Shown one piece after another: positions 17,085-24,574 of a stretch of DNA of 64,000 bases (positions are counted from its first letter, which is position 1; each line of letters opens with the position of its first letter). Where the stretch lies: contig NZ_JACHLK010000013.1 of the NCBI RefSeq assembly GCF_014207955.1, positions 62,001 through 126,000 on the forward strand, in the 5' to 3' direction. The position numbers and the translations under genes are program-made. The stretch comes from Acidovorax soli (GTDB taxonomy: Bacteria > Pseudomonadota > Gammaproteobacteria > Burkholderiales > Burkholderiaceae_C). Below the pieces are notes generated by a model. That model worked only from the letters and a program-made list of their open reading frames with translations, did no database searches and was not told the origin of the DNA.

Positions 17085-17429
17085 TTACAGCGGCAGCTTG
17101 ACCAGGTCTTCCATGGCGCCCATGACCTTGTTGCGCACCTGCATCAGCATGGAGAACGACAGGCTGGCTTCCTGGCTGGCGAGCATGGCGCCCACGAGGT
17201 CGTCGCTGGCGCCGCTGTCCACCTCGGCCATCTTCACCCCCGCGTCGTGGTCCTGCTGGTTGACGGAGTGCACCGCCGCCATCATGCGGTCCGCAAAGCC
17301 GCCGGCCCCGGGGGCGCCGCCAGCGTCGCCCGTGGCTTCCAGGACCGGGGTCGGGGCGCTCAGCGCGCTCAGTTGTTCCTGGATCTGGCGCAGGTCGGCC
17401 TGGATCAGGGCAGCGGTGGCTTGGCTCAT
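17085..17429 (-). CDS. fliE: Flagellar hook-basal body protein FliE
   Basis: 114 residues from MSQATAALIQADLRQI, with an AAGGATG ribosome site upstream; an earlier start adds 18 residues without similarity. The C terminus SFSMLMQVRNKVMGAMEDLV is the conserved FliE signature. FliE joins the MS ring to the rod and is among the first exported subunits. It heads the fliEFGHIJ operon and is divergent from the hybrid kinase gene across an AT-rich region. Confidence 0.94.
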   Translation of the reverse strand: MSQATAALIQADLRQIQEQLSALSAPTPVLEATGDAGGAPGAGGFADRMMAAVHSVNQQDHDAGVKMAEVDSGASDDLVGAMLASQEASLSFSMLMQVRNKVMGAMEDLVKLPL

Positions 17430-17783
17430 GGGAATGCATCCTTGAAAAATCGCCGTGCAACCGGGCCCGCGGGTGGATGTCACCAGGGCAATGGTTGCAA
17501 TTTGTTCTTCATTGTAAGTGAGATTTTACAAATGATGCGTAAAAATCATCAAAAAAGCCAGATGAGCAGTTTTTTGTCGCTTTGTTGCGCTCTTTGCTCT
17601 ATCTTGGAGTGGTGTTTTGGAGGAATAGTGGCTTCACAGGGTCGCTTTTAAGGGTTTTCCATAGGAAAATGGGGGCGAGTTGGATGAATTGTTGATTTCT
17701 CAGTAGCATGTGTATCTGTTGCACATGGCTTCTCGCCCCGCAGGGGTGCAAGGGTGAGGGCCGCCTGGAGCGGTGACGCAGCG
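17430..17783. promoter_or_regulatory. AT-rich divergent regulatory region between fliE and the hybrid kinase gene
   Basis: 354 bp without a supportable gene, clearly more AT-rich than its surroundings. It contains an inverted repeat TTGTAA-N8-TTACAA (17512-17531), a partly overlapping TTTAC-N9-GTAAA (17525-17543), and the 12-mer ATGATGCGTAAA (17532-17543), which recurs with one change upstream of fliM. It also holds TTTTTTGTCGC (17570-17580), which also recurs. It must carry the promoters of the fliEFGHIJ operon and of the kinase gene. Which elements are bound, and by what, is inference. Confidence 0.6.
17570..17580 (-). promoter_or_regulatory. GCGACAAAA element upstream of fliE
   Basis: Reads GCGACAAAAAA on the fliE strand, about 140 bp upstream of the fliE ATG. 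The same 9-mer, in the same orientation relative to the flagellar operon, occurs upstream of fliM and of the flagellin gene. Confidence 0.4.
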
Positions 17784-18968
17784 ATGCAGTACGGATTCGA
17801 GCTGGCGGTGGTGGGGGGGCTGGTCCTGGTGGCTGGCGGCTGGGGGATTTCCGTCTACCTGGGCCTGCGCAGGGCGCGCCTGGCGCTGGAGCAGGCGCAG
17901 CAGACGCTGGCCGAGCGCAATGAGTTCCTGGGCATGATGGCCCACGAGATGCTGACCCCGTTGCAGACGCTGATCAGTTCGGTCGAACTCATCGAGCTCA
18001 GCGGGCACCTGCCTTCGGACGACCAGGCGTTTCGCCGCCTGCGCCGCAGCGCCCAGCAGCTGGAGGCGCAGATGAACGACACGGTGGAGTTCGCGCGCCT
18101 GAGTGGCGGGCGGCTGAAGGTCTCGCCCATGCTGTTCCAGCCTGACCTGATGATGCGCATCATCGTTGCCGAATACGAGGAGGCGGCGCGCGAGCGCGGG
18201 GTGCGGCTCGAGGTGTGTGTGGACCCCGAGCCCTGTCCGCGGGTCATCACCGATCCCGCGCGGCTGCGCCAGATCATCACCAACCTGATTTCCAACAGCG
18301 TGAAGTACGCCAACCCGGGCGAGGTGCTGTGCTCGGTGCAGGTGCAGGAGGCGCCCGCCCAGGTCACCATCGCCGTGATGGACCGCGGGCCGGGCTTCGA
18401 TGCTGCGGTCGATGTATGGGCGCCCTTCGTGCGTGGCAGCAAGACGCAGCAGGGCGCGGGCCTGGGCCTGGCGGTGGTCAAGCTCATGTCCGACCTGCTG
18501 CAGGGCACGGCCCGGGTGGTGAGCCGGGTGGGCGAGGGCACGGCCTTCATCGTGCAGATTCCGGTGGAGGTCGAGCGCACCCAGGAGGTCCGGGCGGCCG
18601 TGCCGACGTCACGGCGCCAGCGCGTGCTGGTGGTCGACGACAACGACGATGTGCGCCAGGGCCTGCTGGCCATGCTGCAGGCCCTGGGGGCCCAGGCGGA
18701 GGGGGCTGCGAGCGTGGCCCGTGCCTTGCAGATGCTGCAGACCACCCGGTACGACGGCCTGGTGCTGGACCTGTGCCTGCACGATGGCAGCGGCTATGAC
18801 GTGGCCCGTGCGGCGCGCCAGCCCGGGGGGCTGAACGCCGAAACGCCCATCGTGGCGCTGTCGGCCTACCACGAGAGCGATGCCGAAGGGGACCTGCTGC
18901 TGGCCGCGAAGTTCGAGAAGCCGATTTCGGTGGCGCGCCTGCGCTCCGCCATGCAGCACTTCGCCTGA
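17784..18968 (+). CDS. Membrane hybrid sensor histidine kinase with C-terminal receiver
   Basis: 394 residues from MQYGFELAVV; a GTG 10 codons upstream is possible. One N-terminal membrane helix (LAVVGGLVLVAGGWGISVYL) has no large sensor domain. The HisKA box MAHEMLTPLQTLISSVE gives His54 as phospho-acceptor. The ATPase boxes are NLISNSVKYA, DRGPGFD and GAGLGLAVVK. A receiver domain follows from ~286 (VLVVDDNDD, Asp329 in LVLDLCLHDG, LSAY, KFEKPI). It is convergent with the BetR-like regulator; the 18-bp gap holds a GGCC-rich hairpin. Its place between fliE and fliM points to control of flagellar genes, and with no input domain the signal may come from the membrane or a partner. Function is inferred from context. 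Confidence 0.87.
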   Translation: MQYGFELAVVGGLVLVAGGWGISVYLGLRRARLALEQAQQTLAERNEFLGMMAHEMLTPLQTLISSVELIELSGHLPSDDQAFRRLRRSAQQLEAQMNDTVEFARLSGGRLKVSPMLFQPDLMMRIIVAEYEEAARERGVRLEVCVDPEPCPRVITDPARLRQIITNLISNSVKYANPGEVLCSVQVQEAPAQVTIAVMDRGPGFDAAVDVWAPFVRGSKTQQGAGLGLAVVKLMSDLLQGTARVVSRVGEGTAFIVQIPVEVERTQEVRAAVPTSRRQRVLVVDDNDDVRQGLLAMLQALGAQAEGAASVARALQMLQTTRYDGLVLDLCLHDGSGYDVARAARQPGGLNAETPIVALSAYHESDAEGDLLLAAKFEKPISVARLRSAMQHFA

Positions 18969-18986
18969 GCCGGGCCGTCCGGCCGC

Positions 18987-19880
18987 TCAGCTGCTTTCGC
19001 CCAGAAGCTGCTTGACCTGGGAGATCAGCAGGGCCAGGCGAAAGGGTTTTTCGATCACCTGGATGCGCAGGGTCAGCGCCATGCGCGCAATCTCTTCCTC
19101 GGCCGCATTGCCCGAGGCGATCGCGCCGGTGGTCAGGATCAGGGGGGCTGTAGGCTGGGCGCGGCGGATGGCGCGCAGCGCATCGGCGGCGGTCTGGCCG
19201 CCCAGCCACCAGTCCACGACATAGGCGTCGAACGGTGCAACGGCCGCTTCGTAGGACAGGTCCGCGGCCGAGGCGAAGGTGCTGGCATGGTAGCCCGAGC
19301 GCGTGAAGGCCTCCTTCAGGTTGGCGGCCAGGTCGGCGGAGTCCTCCAGGATGGCGATGCGCGGCAGCGGGCGTTGCAAGGGGGTGATGGACAGGTGAAG
19401 CACCCGGTGCCGCGGTGCCGTGGCCGGGGCTTCGGCATAGGCTTGCACGCGCCATTCGCTGCCGTCGCGTGTGGCCACCAGCTCGCAATGCTCATGGGGG
19501 CCGAGTTCGGTGCCCAGGGTGGCCATGCAGGCCAGGCTGCGCCCGCCCATCTGCATCTGGGCGGTCACGGCATCCGCGGATTCGCGCGGCGCCTGGCTGG
19601 GCTGGTTGCTCAGCGGGGTGCTGACATCCACCTGGAAGTACTGGGCCAGCGCCAGCAGGTCGGCGCTGGAGAAGGAGCCGTCCTGGAACTTGCGGAACGC
19701 GCCCGAACGCGACAGGCCCAGGATGACGGCCAACTGGGAGGAGTGCTTGTGCCGAGGCCAGCCCTGCGCACTGAAGAAGGCGTGCAGGCGGCGCGAGATG
19801 ACGCTGGTGGGTTGCTGCTCCTCGCCGGCAAAGTCGCCGGCGGCGGGGTCGTGCGGATCGGAATGCTTGGGCTCGATCAT
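18987..19880 (-). CDS. Response regulator with N-terminal HTH (BetR-like) and C-terminal receiver
   Basis: 297 residues from MIEPKHSDPHD; an upstream in-frame start exists but its extra part is AT-rich intergenic sequence. Residues ~26-85 (ISRRLHAFFSAQGWPRHKHS, then QLAVILGLSRSGAFRKFQDG) form a helix-turn-helix like the BetR domain of beta-proteobacterial regulators. The C-terminal receiver has acidic residues in IAILEDSADL, Asp223 in VVDWWLGG, LTTGA and EKPF. DNA-binding first and receiver last reverses the common layout. It is divergent from fliM and convergent with the hybrid kinase, so it is the likely partner and a candidate flagellar regulator in the slot LafK fills in Flag-2 loci. Target genes are not known. 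Confidence 0.83.
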   Translation of the reverse strand: MIEPKHSDPHDPAAGDFAGEEQQPTSVISRRLHAFFSAQGWPRHKHSSQLAVILGLSRSGAFRKFQDGSFSSADLLALAQYFQVDVSTPLSNQPSQAPRESADAVTAQMQMGGRSLACMATLGTELGPHEHCELVATRDGSEWRVQAYAEAPATAPRHRVLHLSITPLQRPLPRIAILEDSADLAANLKEAFTRSGYHASTFASAADLSYEAAVAPFDAYVVDWWLGGQTAADALRAIRRAQPTAPLILTTGAIASGNAAEEEIARMALTLRIQVIEKPFRLALLISQVKQLLGESS

Positions 19881-19907
19881 GGTGTTTTGTCTTGGGTGCA
19901 GCAAATT

Positions 19908-19918
19908 GGCGACAAAAA
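19908..19918 (+). promoter_or_regulatory. GGCGACAAAAA element between the regulator gene and fliM
   Basis: Reads GGCGACAAAAA toward fliM, about 225 bp upstream of its ATG and 28 bp upstream of the divergent regulator start. It could affect either gene. An exact GCGACAAAA core is shared with the fliE and flagellin upstream regions. Confidence 0.4.
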
Positions 19919-19975
19919 GTAACGACTTCTTAAGAAGCGATCCCAAAACTGGACAATTTTGTTTCTGCCTGTAAA

Positions 19976-19987
19976 ATGTTGCGTAAA
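19976..19987 (+). promoter_or_regulatory. ATGTTGCGTAAA element upstream of fliM
   Basis: Differs by one base from ATGATGCGTAAA at 17532-17543 upstream of fliE. Here the GTAAA at its end repeats a GTAAA 12 bp earlier (19971-19975), making a direct repeat. It also overlaps TTGCG-N17-CGCAA (19979-20005). Candidate operator shared by the two divergent regions. Confidence 0.35.
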
Positions 19988-20006
19988 TTGCACTCAAATG
20001 CGCAAA

Positions 20007-20039
20007 CAGGTCGGAAGGGGCCATGCTCCGTCCGACCTG
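20007..20039. repeat. 9-bp perfect inverted repeat in the regulator-fliM intergenic region
   Basis: CAGGTCGGA (20007-20015) and TCCGACCTG (20031-20039) flank a 15-nt loop. No T tract follows in either direction, so it is not a classic terminator. It lies ~104 bp before fliM and could be an operator or a leader RNA hairpin of the fliM transcript. The role is unknown. Confidence 0.55.
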
Positions 20040-20142
20040 CTGCTGTTCTGGATGCAGACCAATATAGCCCAACTGGCCGGGTCAAGGCCGTAATCGTTGT
20101 CCTACACGCAGCATTGTTCAACTCTCATCGGTTTGGCTTGAT

Positions 20143-21018
20143 ATGACGCAATCCGCGCAGTACTCGGCTGCGCTCCATCCCGTCCTGGACGCACGCACCC
20201 TGGGACGGCCGGTGCACCTGCTGGCGCCGTTTGCACGCAAGTTCGGCGCCGACCTGTCGGACCTGCTGCGCCAGGGCATGAACCGGCGCTACGGTACGCG
20301 CCTGGCCGTGGCCGAGGCGCGCATGGCGCACCGCCCTGCCAGCCCGTCACCACGCTGGCAGGTGTATGGCCTGGCGCAGGGGCGCATGGGGGTCGCGGTG
20401 GAGCGCGAGCTGCTGTTGCGCCTGCTGCACTGCCGCTATGGCGTGGGCAGCGGCGCGGTGCTGGATCCGGCGGCCATTCCCTTCACGGCCACCGAGGACC
20501 GGCTGGCGCGCCGGCTCGGCGAAGACCTCGTGGCGGCCCTGGCGCAGCGTGTGCAGGCTGGCCTGGCGGCGCTGGCCATGGGCCCGCAGCCAGACGGCGA
20601 AGGCGACGCTGCGGTGCAATGGCTGGCGCAATCGCGCGACGCCGTGGGGGCCTGGTCGCTCGTGCTGACCGTGGAAGAGCCCGGCTGGGGTCTGCGCTCC
20701 GAAGTGCAGATCGGTCTGGACGACGCCTGGATGGAGCGCCTGCTGGCCCAGCTGACCACCGGCCGTTCCCAGGCCCGGCGCGAGCGCCTGCATGCCGAAG
20801 CCCGCCCGCTGGCGGGGCGCATTCCCCTGCGCCTGTCGGCGCGCCTGCTGCGCCGGCGCATGACGCTGGGCGAGGTGATGGACCTGCGCCCGGGCGATGT
20901 GATTCCGGTCAGTTTCCAGACGGCCGATGTCCTGATCAAGGATTCGCGCCTGTTCACTGCCACGGTGGCAGAGCACAAGGGTGGGCTGTGGCTCACCGCA
21001 TTCAACGACGCAGCCTGA
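20143..21018 (+). CDS. fliM: Flagellar motor switch protein FliM, Flag-2-like, without CheY-binding peptide
   Basis: 291 residues, shorter than the usual ~330. The C-terminal third is a SpoA-type domain (MTLGEVMDLRPGDVIPVSFQ, then TATVAEHKGGLWLTAF) that pairs with FliN in the C ring. The middle is divergent. The N terminus (MTQSAQYSAALHPVLDARTL) has no LSQxEIDALL sequence, the site where CheY-P docks in canonical FliM. It heads the fliMNPQR-flhBA operon. The call rests on the C-terminal domain and on fliN following 18 bp later. Confidence 0.87.
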   Translation: MTQSAQYSAALHPVLDARTLGRPVHLLAPFARKFGADLSDLLRQGMNRRYGTRLAVAEARMAHRPASPSPRWQVYGLAQGRMGVAVERELLLRLLHCRYGVGSGAVLDPAAIPFTATEDRLARRLGEDLVAALAQRVQAGLAALAMGPQPDGEGDAAVQWLAQSRDAVGAWSLVLTVEEPGWGLRSEVQIGLDDAWMERLLAQLTTGRSQARRERLHAEARPLAGRIPLRLSARLLRRRMTLGEVMDLRPGDVIPVSFQTADVLIKDSRLFTATVAEHKGGLWLTAFNDAA

Positions 21019-21036
21019 CGCTGGCGAGCTACTCCC

Positions 21037-21411
21037 ATGAGCCAAGACAATCCCGGATTCGACACCCTGCTGGACGAGCTTCCTCCCCACCTCGCGGACG
21101 AGGACCTGCCGCTGGCCGAGGCCCCCGTGGCCGCGCCGCGCCCGCGCCGCGATTTCGCGCAGATGCTGCGCAAGATCCCGGTCACGCTGACGCTGGAGGT
21201 GGGCTCGGCCGACATCACGCTCGACCAGGTCATGGCCCTGCAGCACGACAGTGTGGTGGAGCTCGATGCCGTGGCGGGCACGCCGCTCGTGATCAAGGTC
21301 AACGGCACGCCCATCGGCCGTGCCGAGGTGGTGGTCGCCGGCGAGAACTACGGCCTGCGCGTGATCGAGCTGGCCGATCTGGACCTGCTGTCGATCGACG
21401 CTCCGAACTGA
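21037..21411 (+). CDS. fliN: Flagellar motor switch protein FliN
   Basis: 124 residues. The C-terminal SpoA domain (IPVTLTLEVGSADITLDQVM, then LVIKVNGTPIGRAEVVV and NYGLRVIEL) is diagnostic. The N-terminal ~45 residues are acidic and proline-rich. FliN forms the base of the C ring and docks FliH during export. It lies 18 bp after fliM and 16 bp before fliP, with no fliO between. Confidence 0.94.
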   Translation: MSQDNPGFDTLLDELPPHLADEDLPLAEAPVAAPRPRRDFAQMLRKIPVTLTLEVGSADITLDQVMALQHDSVVELDAVAGTPLVIKVNGTPIGRAEVVVAGENYGLRVIELADLDLLSIDAPN

Positions 21412-21427
21412 GCCGGAGCACCTTGCC

Positions 21428-22189
21428 ATGACCTTGCGACGAACGGCCGGATGGGCCGCTGTGGTGCTGCTCGCCCTGGCGCTGGGCGGGGCGGATACGG
21501 CCTGGGCCGCCAACACGGTGCCGCTGATCAGCGTGGGGGCCAAGGGGGCCCAGACCGAGTTCACCGTGAAGACGCAGGTCCTGGTCATCATGACGCTGCT
21601 CGGGCTGCTGCCCGTGCTGATGCTGATGATGACCAGCTTCGTGCGCTTCGTGATCATCCTGTCGCTGCTGCGCCAGGCCCTGGGGCTGCAGCAGGGCCTG
21701 CCCAACCGCATCGTGACGGGCGTGGCGCTGATCCTGACCCTGCTCGTGATGCGGCCCGTGGGCGAGAACATCTGGACCCATGCCTTCGTGCCCTATGACC
21801 AGGACAAGATCGGCCTGGAGCTCGCGCTGAAGCGCGCCGAGGAGCCGCTTTCGCGCTTCATGCTCGCGCAGACCAGCAAGAGCGCGCTGCAGCAGATCTC
21901 GGGCCTGGCCGGTGAGGCGCCGGTGGCCGAGCCCGCGCAGCATGCCTTCACCGTGAAGCTCGCGGCCTTCGTGCTCAGCGAGCTCAAGACCGCCTTCCAG
22001 GTGGGCTGCATGCTGTTCATCCCGTTCATGGTGGTCGACCTCGTCGTGGCCTCGGTGCTCATGGCCATGGGCATGATGATGCTGTCGCCGCTCGTGATCT
22101 CGCTGCCGCTCAAGCTGCTGCTGTTCGTGCTGGTGGACGGCTGGACGCTGACCGTGAACACCTTGATCACCAGTGTGCGGGCGTATTGA
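21428..22189 (+). CDS. fliP: Flagellar export gate protein FliP
   Basis: 253 residues. A signal peptide (VVLLALALGGADTAWA) is followed by the FliP signature MMTSFVRFVIILSLLRQALG and later LAAFVLSELKTAFQVGCMLF, then IPFMVVDLVVASVLMAMGMM. FliP makes a pentamer at the core of the export gate with FliQ and FliR. FliO, which usually precedes fliP and helps it assemble, is missing here. A dispersed repeat lies between fliP and fliQ. Confidence 0.96.
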   Translation: MTLRRTAGWAAVVLLALALGGADTAWAANTVPLISVGAKGAQTEFTVKTQVLVIMTLLGLLPVLMLMMTSFVRFVIILSLLRQALGLQQGLPNRIVTGVALILTLLVMRPVGENIWTHAFVPYDQDKIGLELALKRAEEPLSRFMLAQTSKSALQQISGLAGEAPVAEPAQHAFTVKLAAFVLSELKTAFQVGCMLFIPFMVVDLVVASVLMAMGMMMLSPLVISLPLKLLLFVLVDGWTLTVNTLITSVRAY

Positions 22190-22196
22190 TGGACTT

Positions 22197-22322
22197 CCCC
22201 CTGAGTCGCTTCGCGCCATCCCCCCAGAGGGGGGGCGGCCCCAGTGCACGCAAGCGAAGCGCCGCATCCGCGGCTTGGCGGCCCTTGCACGGGGGCGCTG
22301 GCCGGGGCCGCGCCGGTTTCAT
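22197..22322 (+). repeat. Dispersed ~125-bp intergenic repeat, copy 1 (between fliP and fliQ)
   Basis: Begins CCCCCTGAGTCGCTTCGCGCC and ends with a GGCGGCCCTTGCxCGGGGGC block and GGTTTCAT. The same ends, with a different middle, appear in reverse at 43623-43747. The inner CCCCCC-AGA-GGGGGGG forms a hairpin. It fills almost all of the 181-bp fliP-fliQ gap inside an otherwise tight operon. No transposase is present, so it resembles a non-autonomous repeat of the REP/MITE kind, but its mobility is inference. Confidence 0.75.
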
Positions 22323-22370
22323 CATCCGTGGGGCGCTGCCATGCGCCGAGGAAAAATCCGGGGAGTGGCC

Positions 22371-22643
22371 ATGCTGACGCCTGAAATTGCGGTCGATCTG
22401 GTCAGCGAGAGCCTGCACCTGGTGATGCTGCTGGTGGCGGTGCTGGTCGTGCCGGGGCTGATCGTGGGGCTGATCGTGGGGATCTTCCAGGCGGCCACGC
22501 AGATCAACGAGCAGACGCTGAGCTTTCTGCCGCGCCTCTTGGTCACGCTGCTGGCGGTGATTGTCGGCGGCCGCTGGATGGCGGGGCTGCTGATGGATTT
22601 CTGCGTGGAGATCTTTCAGCGCGCCGCCACGCTGGTGGGCTAG
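22371..22643 (+). CDS. fliQ: Flagellar export gate protein FliQ
   Basis: 90 residues, exactly the family size. The start MLTPEIAVDLVSESLHLVML follows a GGGGAG ribosome site; longer starts upstream lie in the repeat. Two membrane helices contain IVGLIVGIFQAATQINEQTL, then SFLPRLLVTLLAVIV, the FliQ signature. It is part of the FliPQR gate. It is separated from fliP by 181 bp that hold the dispersed repeat, so expression may depend on read-through. Confidence 0.96.
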   Translation: MLTPEIAVDLVSESLHLVMLLVAVLVVPGLIVGLIVGIFQAATQINEQTLSFLPRLLVTLLAVIVGGRWMAGLLMDFCVEIFQRAATLVG

Positions 22644-22658
22644 CCGCGCGGGTCTGCC

Positions 22659-23435
22659 ATGGACGCTGTCTTTCCCGGCCTGCTGGCCCAGCTGCTGGCC
22701 CTGTGGTGGCCGTTCTGCCGCGCCATGGCGCTGCTCAGTGCCGCGCCCATCCTGGGCGATGGCAGCGTGCCCGTGACGCTGCGGCTGCTGCTGTCCCTGG
22801 TGCTGGCCGTGGTGCTGATGCCCGTGGCGCGGCCGGTGGTGGAGATCGATCCGCTGTCGCTGCACGCGGTGGTGGCCACCATCGAGCAGGCGGCCATCGG
22901 CGGCCTGCTGGGGCTGGCGCTGCACTTCACCACCTCGGTGATCATGGTGCTGGGCTACCTGGTGTCGAGCCAGATGGGCTTGTCGATGGCCACCATGAAC
23001 GACCCGCTGTCGGGCATTTCCTCGGACGTGGTGTCCAGCCTGCTGTCGGTGCTCGGCATGCTGGTGTTCTTTTCCATGGACGGCCACCTGCTCGTCACGC
23101 AGGTGATGGGCGCGAGCTTCCAGCAGTGGCCCGTGGGCGGAGGCATCCATGTGCCGGCCCTGCGCACGGTGGCGTTCAACGTGGCCTGGGTGTTCTCGGC
23201 GGCCTTGCTGCTGGCCCTGCCGGTGGTGCTGGCGACCTTCGTGGTGCAGCTGGGTTTCGGCTTTCTCGCGCGCGTGGCGCCGACCCTGAACCTGTTCGCC
23301 CTCGGGTTCTCCGTGGTGACCTTGTTCGGCCTGGTCATGCTGGCCCTGCTGGTGCGCTACCTGCCCGAGCACTACCTGCGCATGACCACCCAGGTCCTCG
23401 AGATGCTGCGCCTGAGCATGCTGGAGCGCCGCTGA
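22659..23435 (+). CDS. fliR: Flagellar export gate protein FliR
   Basis: 258 residues with about six membrane segments, e.g. LLSLVLAVVLMPVARPVV and FVVQLGFGFLARVAPTLNLF, then ALGFSVVTLFGLVMLALLV. The motif LARVAPTLNLFALGF is typical of FliR. It completes the FliPQR core. Its TGA overlaps the flhB ATG by one base. Confidence 0.95.
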   Translation: MDAVFPGLLAQLLALWWPFCRAMALLSAAPILGDGSVPVTLRLLLSLVLAVVLMPVARPVVEIDPLSLHAVVATIEQAAIGGLLGLALHFTTSVIMVLGYLVSSQMGLSMATMNDPLSGISSDVVSSLLSVLGMLVFFSMDGHLLVTQVMGASFQQWPVGGGIHVPALRTVAFNVAWVFSAALLLALPVVLATFVVQLGFGFLARVAPTLNLFALGFSVVTLFGLVMLALLVRYLPEHYLRMTTQVLEMLRLSMLERR

Positions 23436-24574
23436 TGGCAGAGTCCTCCAGCGGCGACAAGACCGAAAAGCCTTCGGCGCAGAAGCTCAGGAAGGCCCGC
23501 GAGCAGGGCCAGGCCGCCCGCTCCAAGGACCTGGTGACCGCCGTGGGCATCGTGGCCAGCCTGTACCTGCTGGTCTGGCTGATGCCGGGCTACCTGCAGG
23601 ACTTTCGCCAGATCTTCCACTACAGCCTGGCCCACCTGGAGGGCGACGGCGCGCTGGACAACGCCTGGTCCATGCTCTTTCTGGCGGCAGCGCTGCTGGT
23701 GCTCAAGCTCGTGGCGCCGTTCGCACTCATGCCGCTGTTGCTGCTGCTGGCCTCCCTGGTCCCGGGGGGCTGGGTGTTCTCGTCGGAGAACCTGCTGCCC
23801 AAGTTCAGCCGCCTCAATCCGCTGGCCAACCTGGGGCGCTTGTTCGGTGGCAAGCACCTGGCCGGGGTGGTGGCGTCGGTGCTCAAGGCCGCCTTGCTGT
23901 CGGCCGTGCTCTGGTACCTGTGCACCCGCACCGCGGCCGACTACCTGCGCCTGCAGGGCATGGCCCTGGGCGATGCCCTCGCGCAGGGCTGGAACATGGC
24001 GCTCTCCGGCGTGTTCGCCATGGCCCTGGTGTTCGTGCTGTTCGGCCTGATCGACCTGCCCGTGCAGGTGTTCTTCTTTCTGCGTGGCCAGCGCATGAGC
24101 AAGCAGGACCAGAAGGAAGAGCACAAGAGCAACGAAGGCCGCCCCGAGGTCAAGCAGCGCATCCGCCAGCTGCAGCGCCAGCTGTCGCGGCGCAGCGTGC
24201 GCTCGGCCGTGCCCACGGCCGATGTGGTGATCGTCAACCCCGAGCACTATGCCGTGGCCTTGAAGTACGACGAGCGCCGCGCCCAGGCGCCCTTCGTGGT
24301 CGCCAAGGGGGTGGACGAGATGGCGCTGTTCATCCGCGCGGTGGCGCGCGAGCACCGTGTGGAGGTGGTGAGCATGCCGCCGCTGGCGCGCGCCGTCTAC
24401 CACACCAGCCAGGTGCACCAGCAGATCCCGATCCCGCTGTACACGGCCGTGGCCCTGGTGCTGAACTATGTGCTGCAGCTCAAGGCCTTCAAGGCCGGCC
24501 AGCGCCCCCATGAGCCCCGCCCGCCCACCGACGTGGCCGTGCCCACCCATCTGTCGACTCCCGCTTCGCCATGA
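23435..24574 (+). CDS. flhB: Flagellar export specificity switch protein FlhB (NPEH motif)
   Basis: 379 residues from MAESSSGDKTEKPSAQKLRK, the standard FlhB start. Four membrane helices lie within residues ~30-210. The cytoplasmic domain contains TADVVIVNPEHYAVALKYDE: autocleavage occurs between Asn and Pro of the usual NPTH, and here Asn268-Pro269 are kept but Thr is Glu. The long open frame upstream overlies fliR and is not used. FlhB switches export from hook to filament subunits with FliK. It overlaps fliR and flhA. Confidence 0.95.
   Translation: MAESSSGDKTEKPSAQKLRKAREQGQAARSKDLVTAVGIVASLYLLVWLMPGYLQDFRQIFHYSLAHLEGDGALDNAWSMLFLAAALLVLKLVAPFALMPLLLLLASLVPGGWVFSSENLLPKFSRLNPLANLGRLFGGKHLAGVVASVLKAALLSAVLWYLCTRTAADYLRLQGMALGDALAQGWNMALSGVFAMALVFVLFGLIDLPVQVFFFLRGQRMSKQDQKEEHKSNEGRPEVKQRIRQLQRQLSRRSVRSAVPTADVVIVNPEHYAVALKYDERRAQAPFVVAKGVDEMALFIRAVAREHRVEVVSMPPLARAVYHTSQVHQQIPIPLYTAVALVLNYVLQLKAFKAGQRPHEPRPPTDVAVPTHLSTPASP

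Noticed and set aside
20040..20142. Sigma-54 promoter (TGGC-N8-TGC) upstream of fliM
   Set aside because: GG and GC doublets are present but not with correct spacing.
22186..22377. Small ORF between fliP and fliQ
   Set aside because: It lies in the dispersed repeat and has no protein-like conservation or ribosome site.
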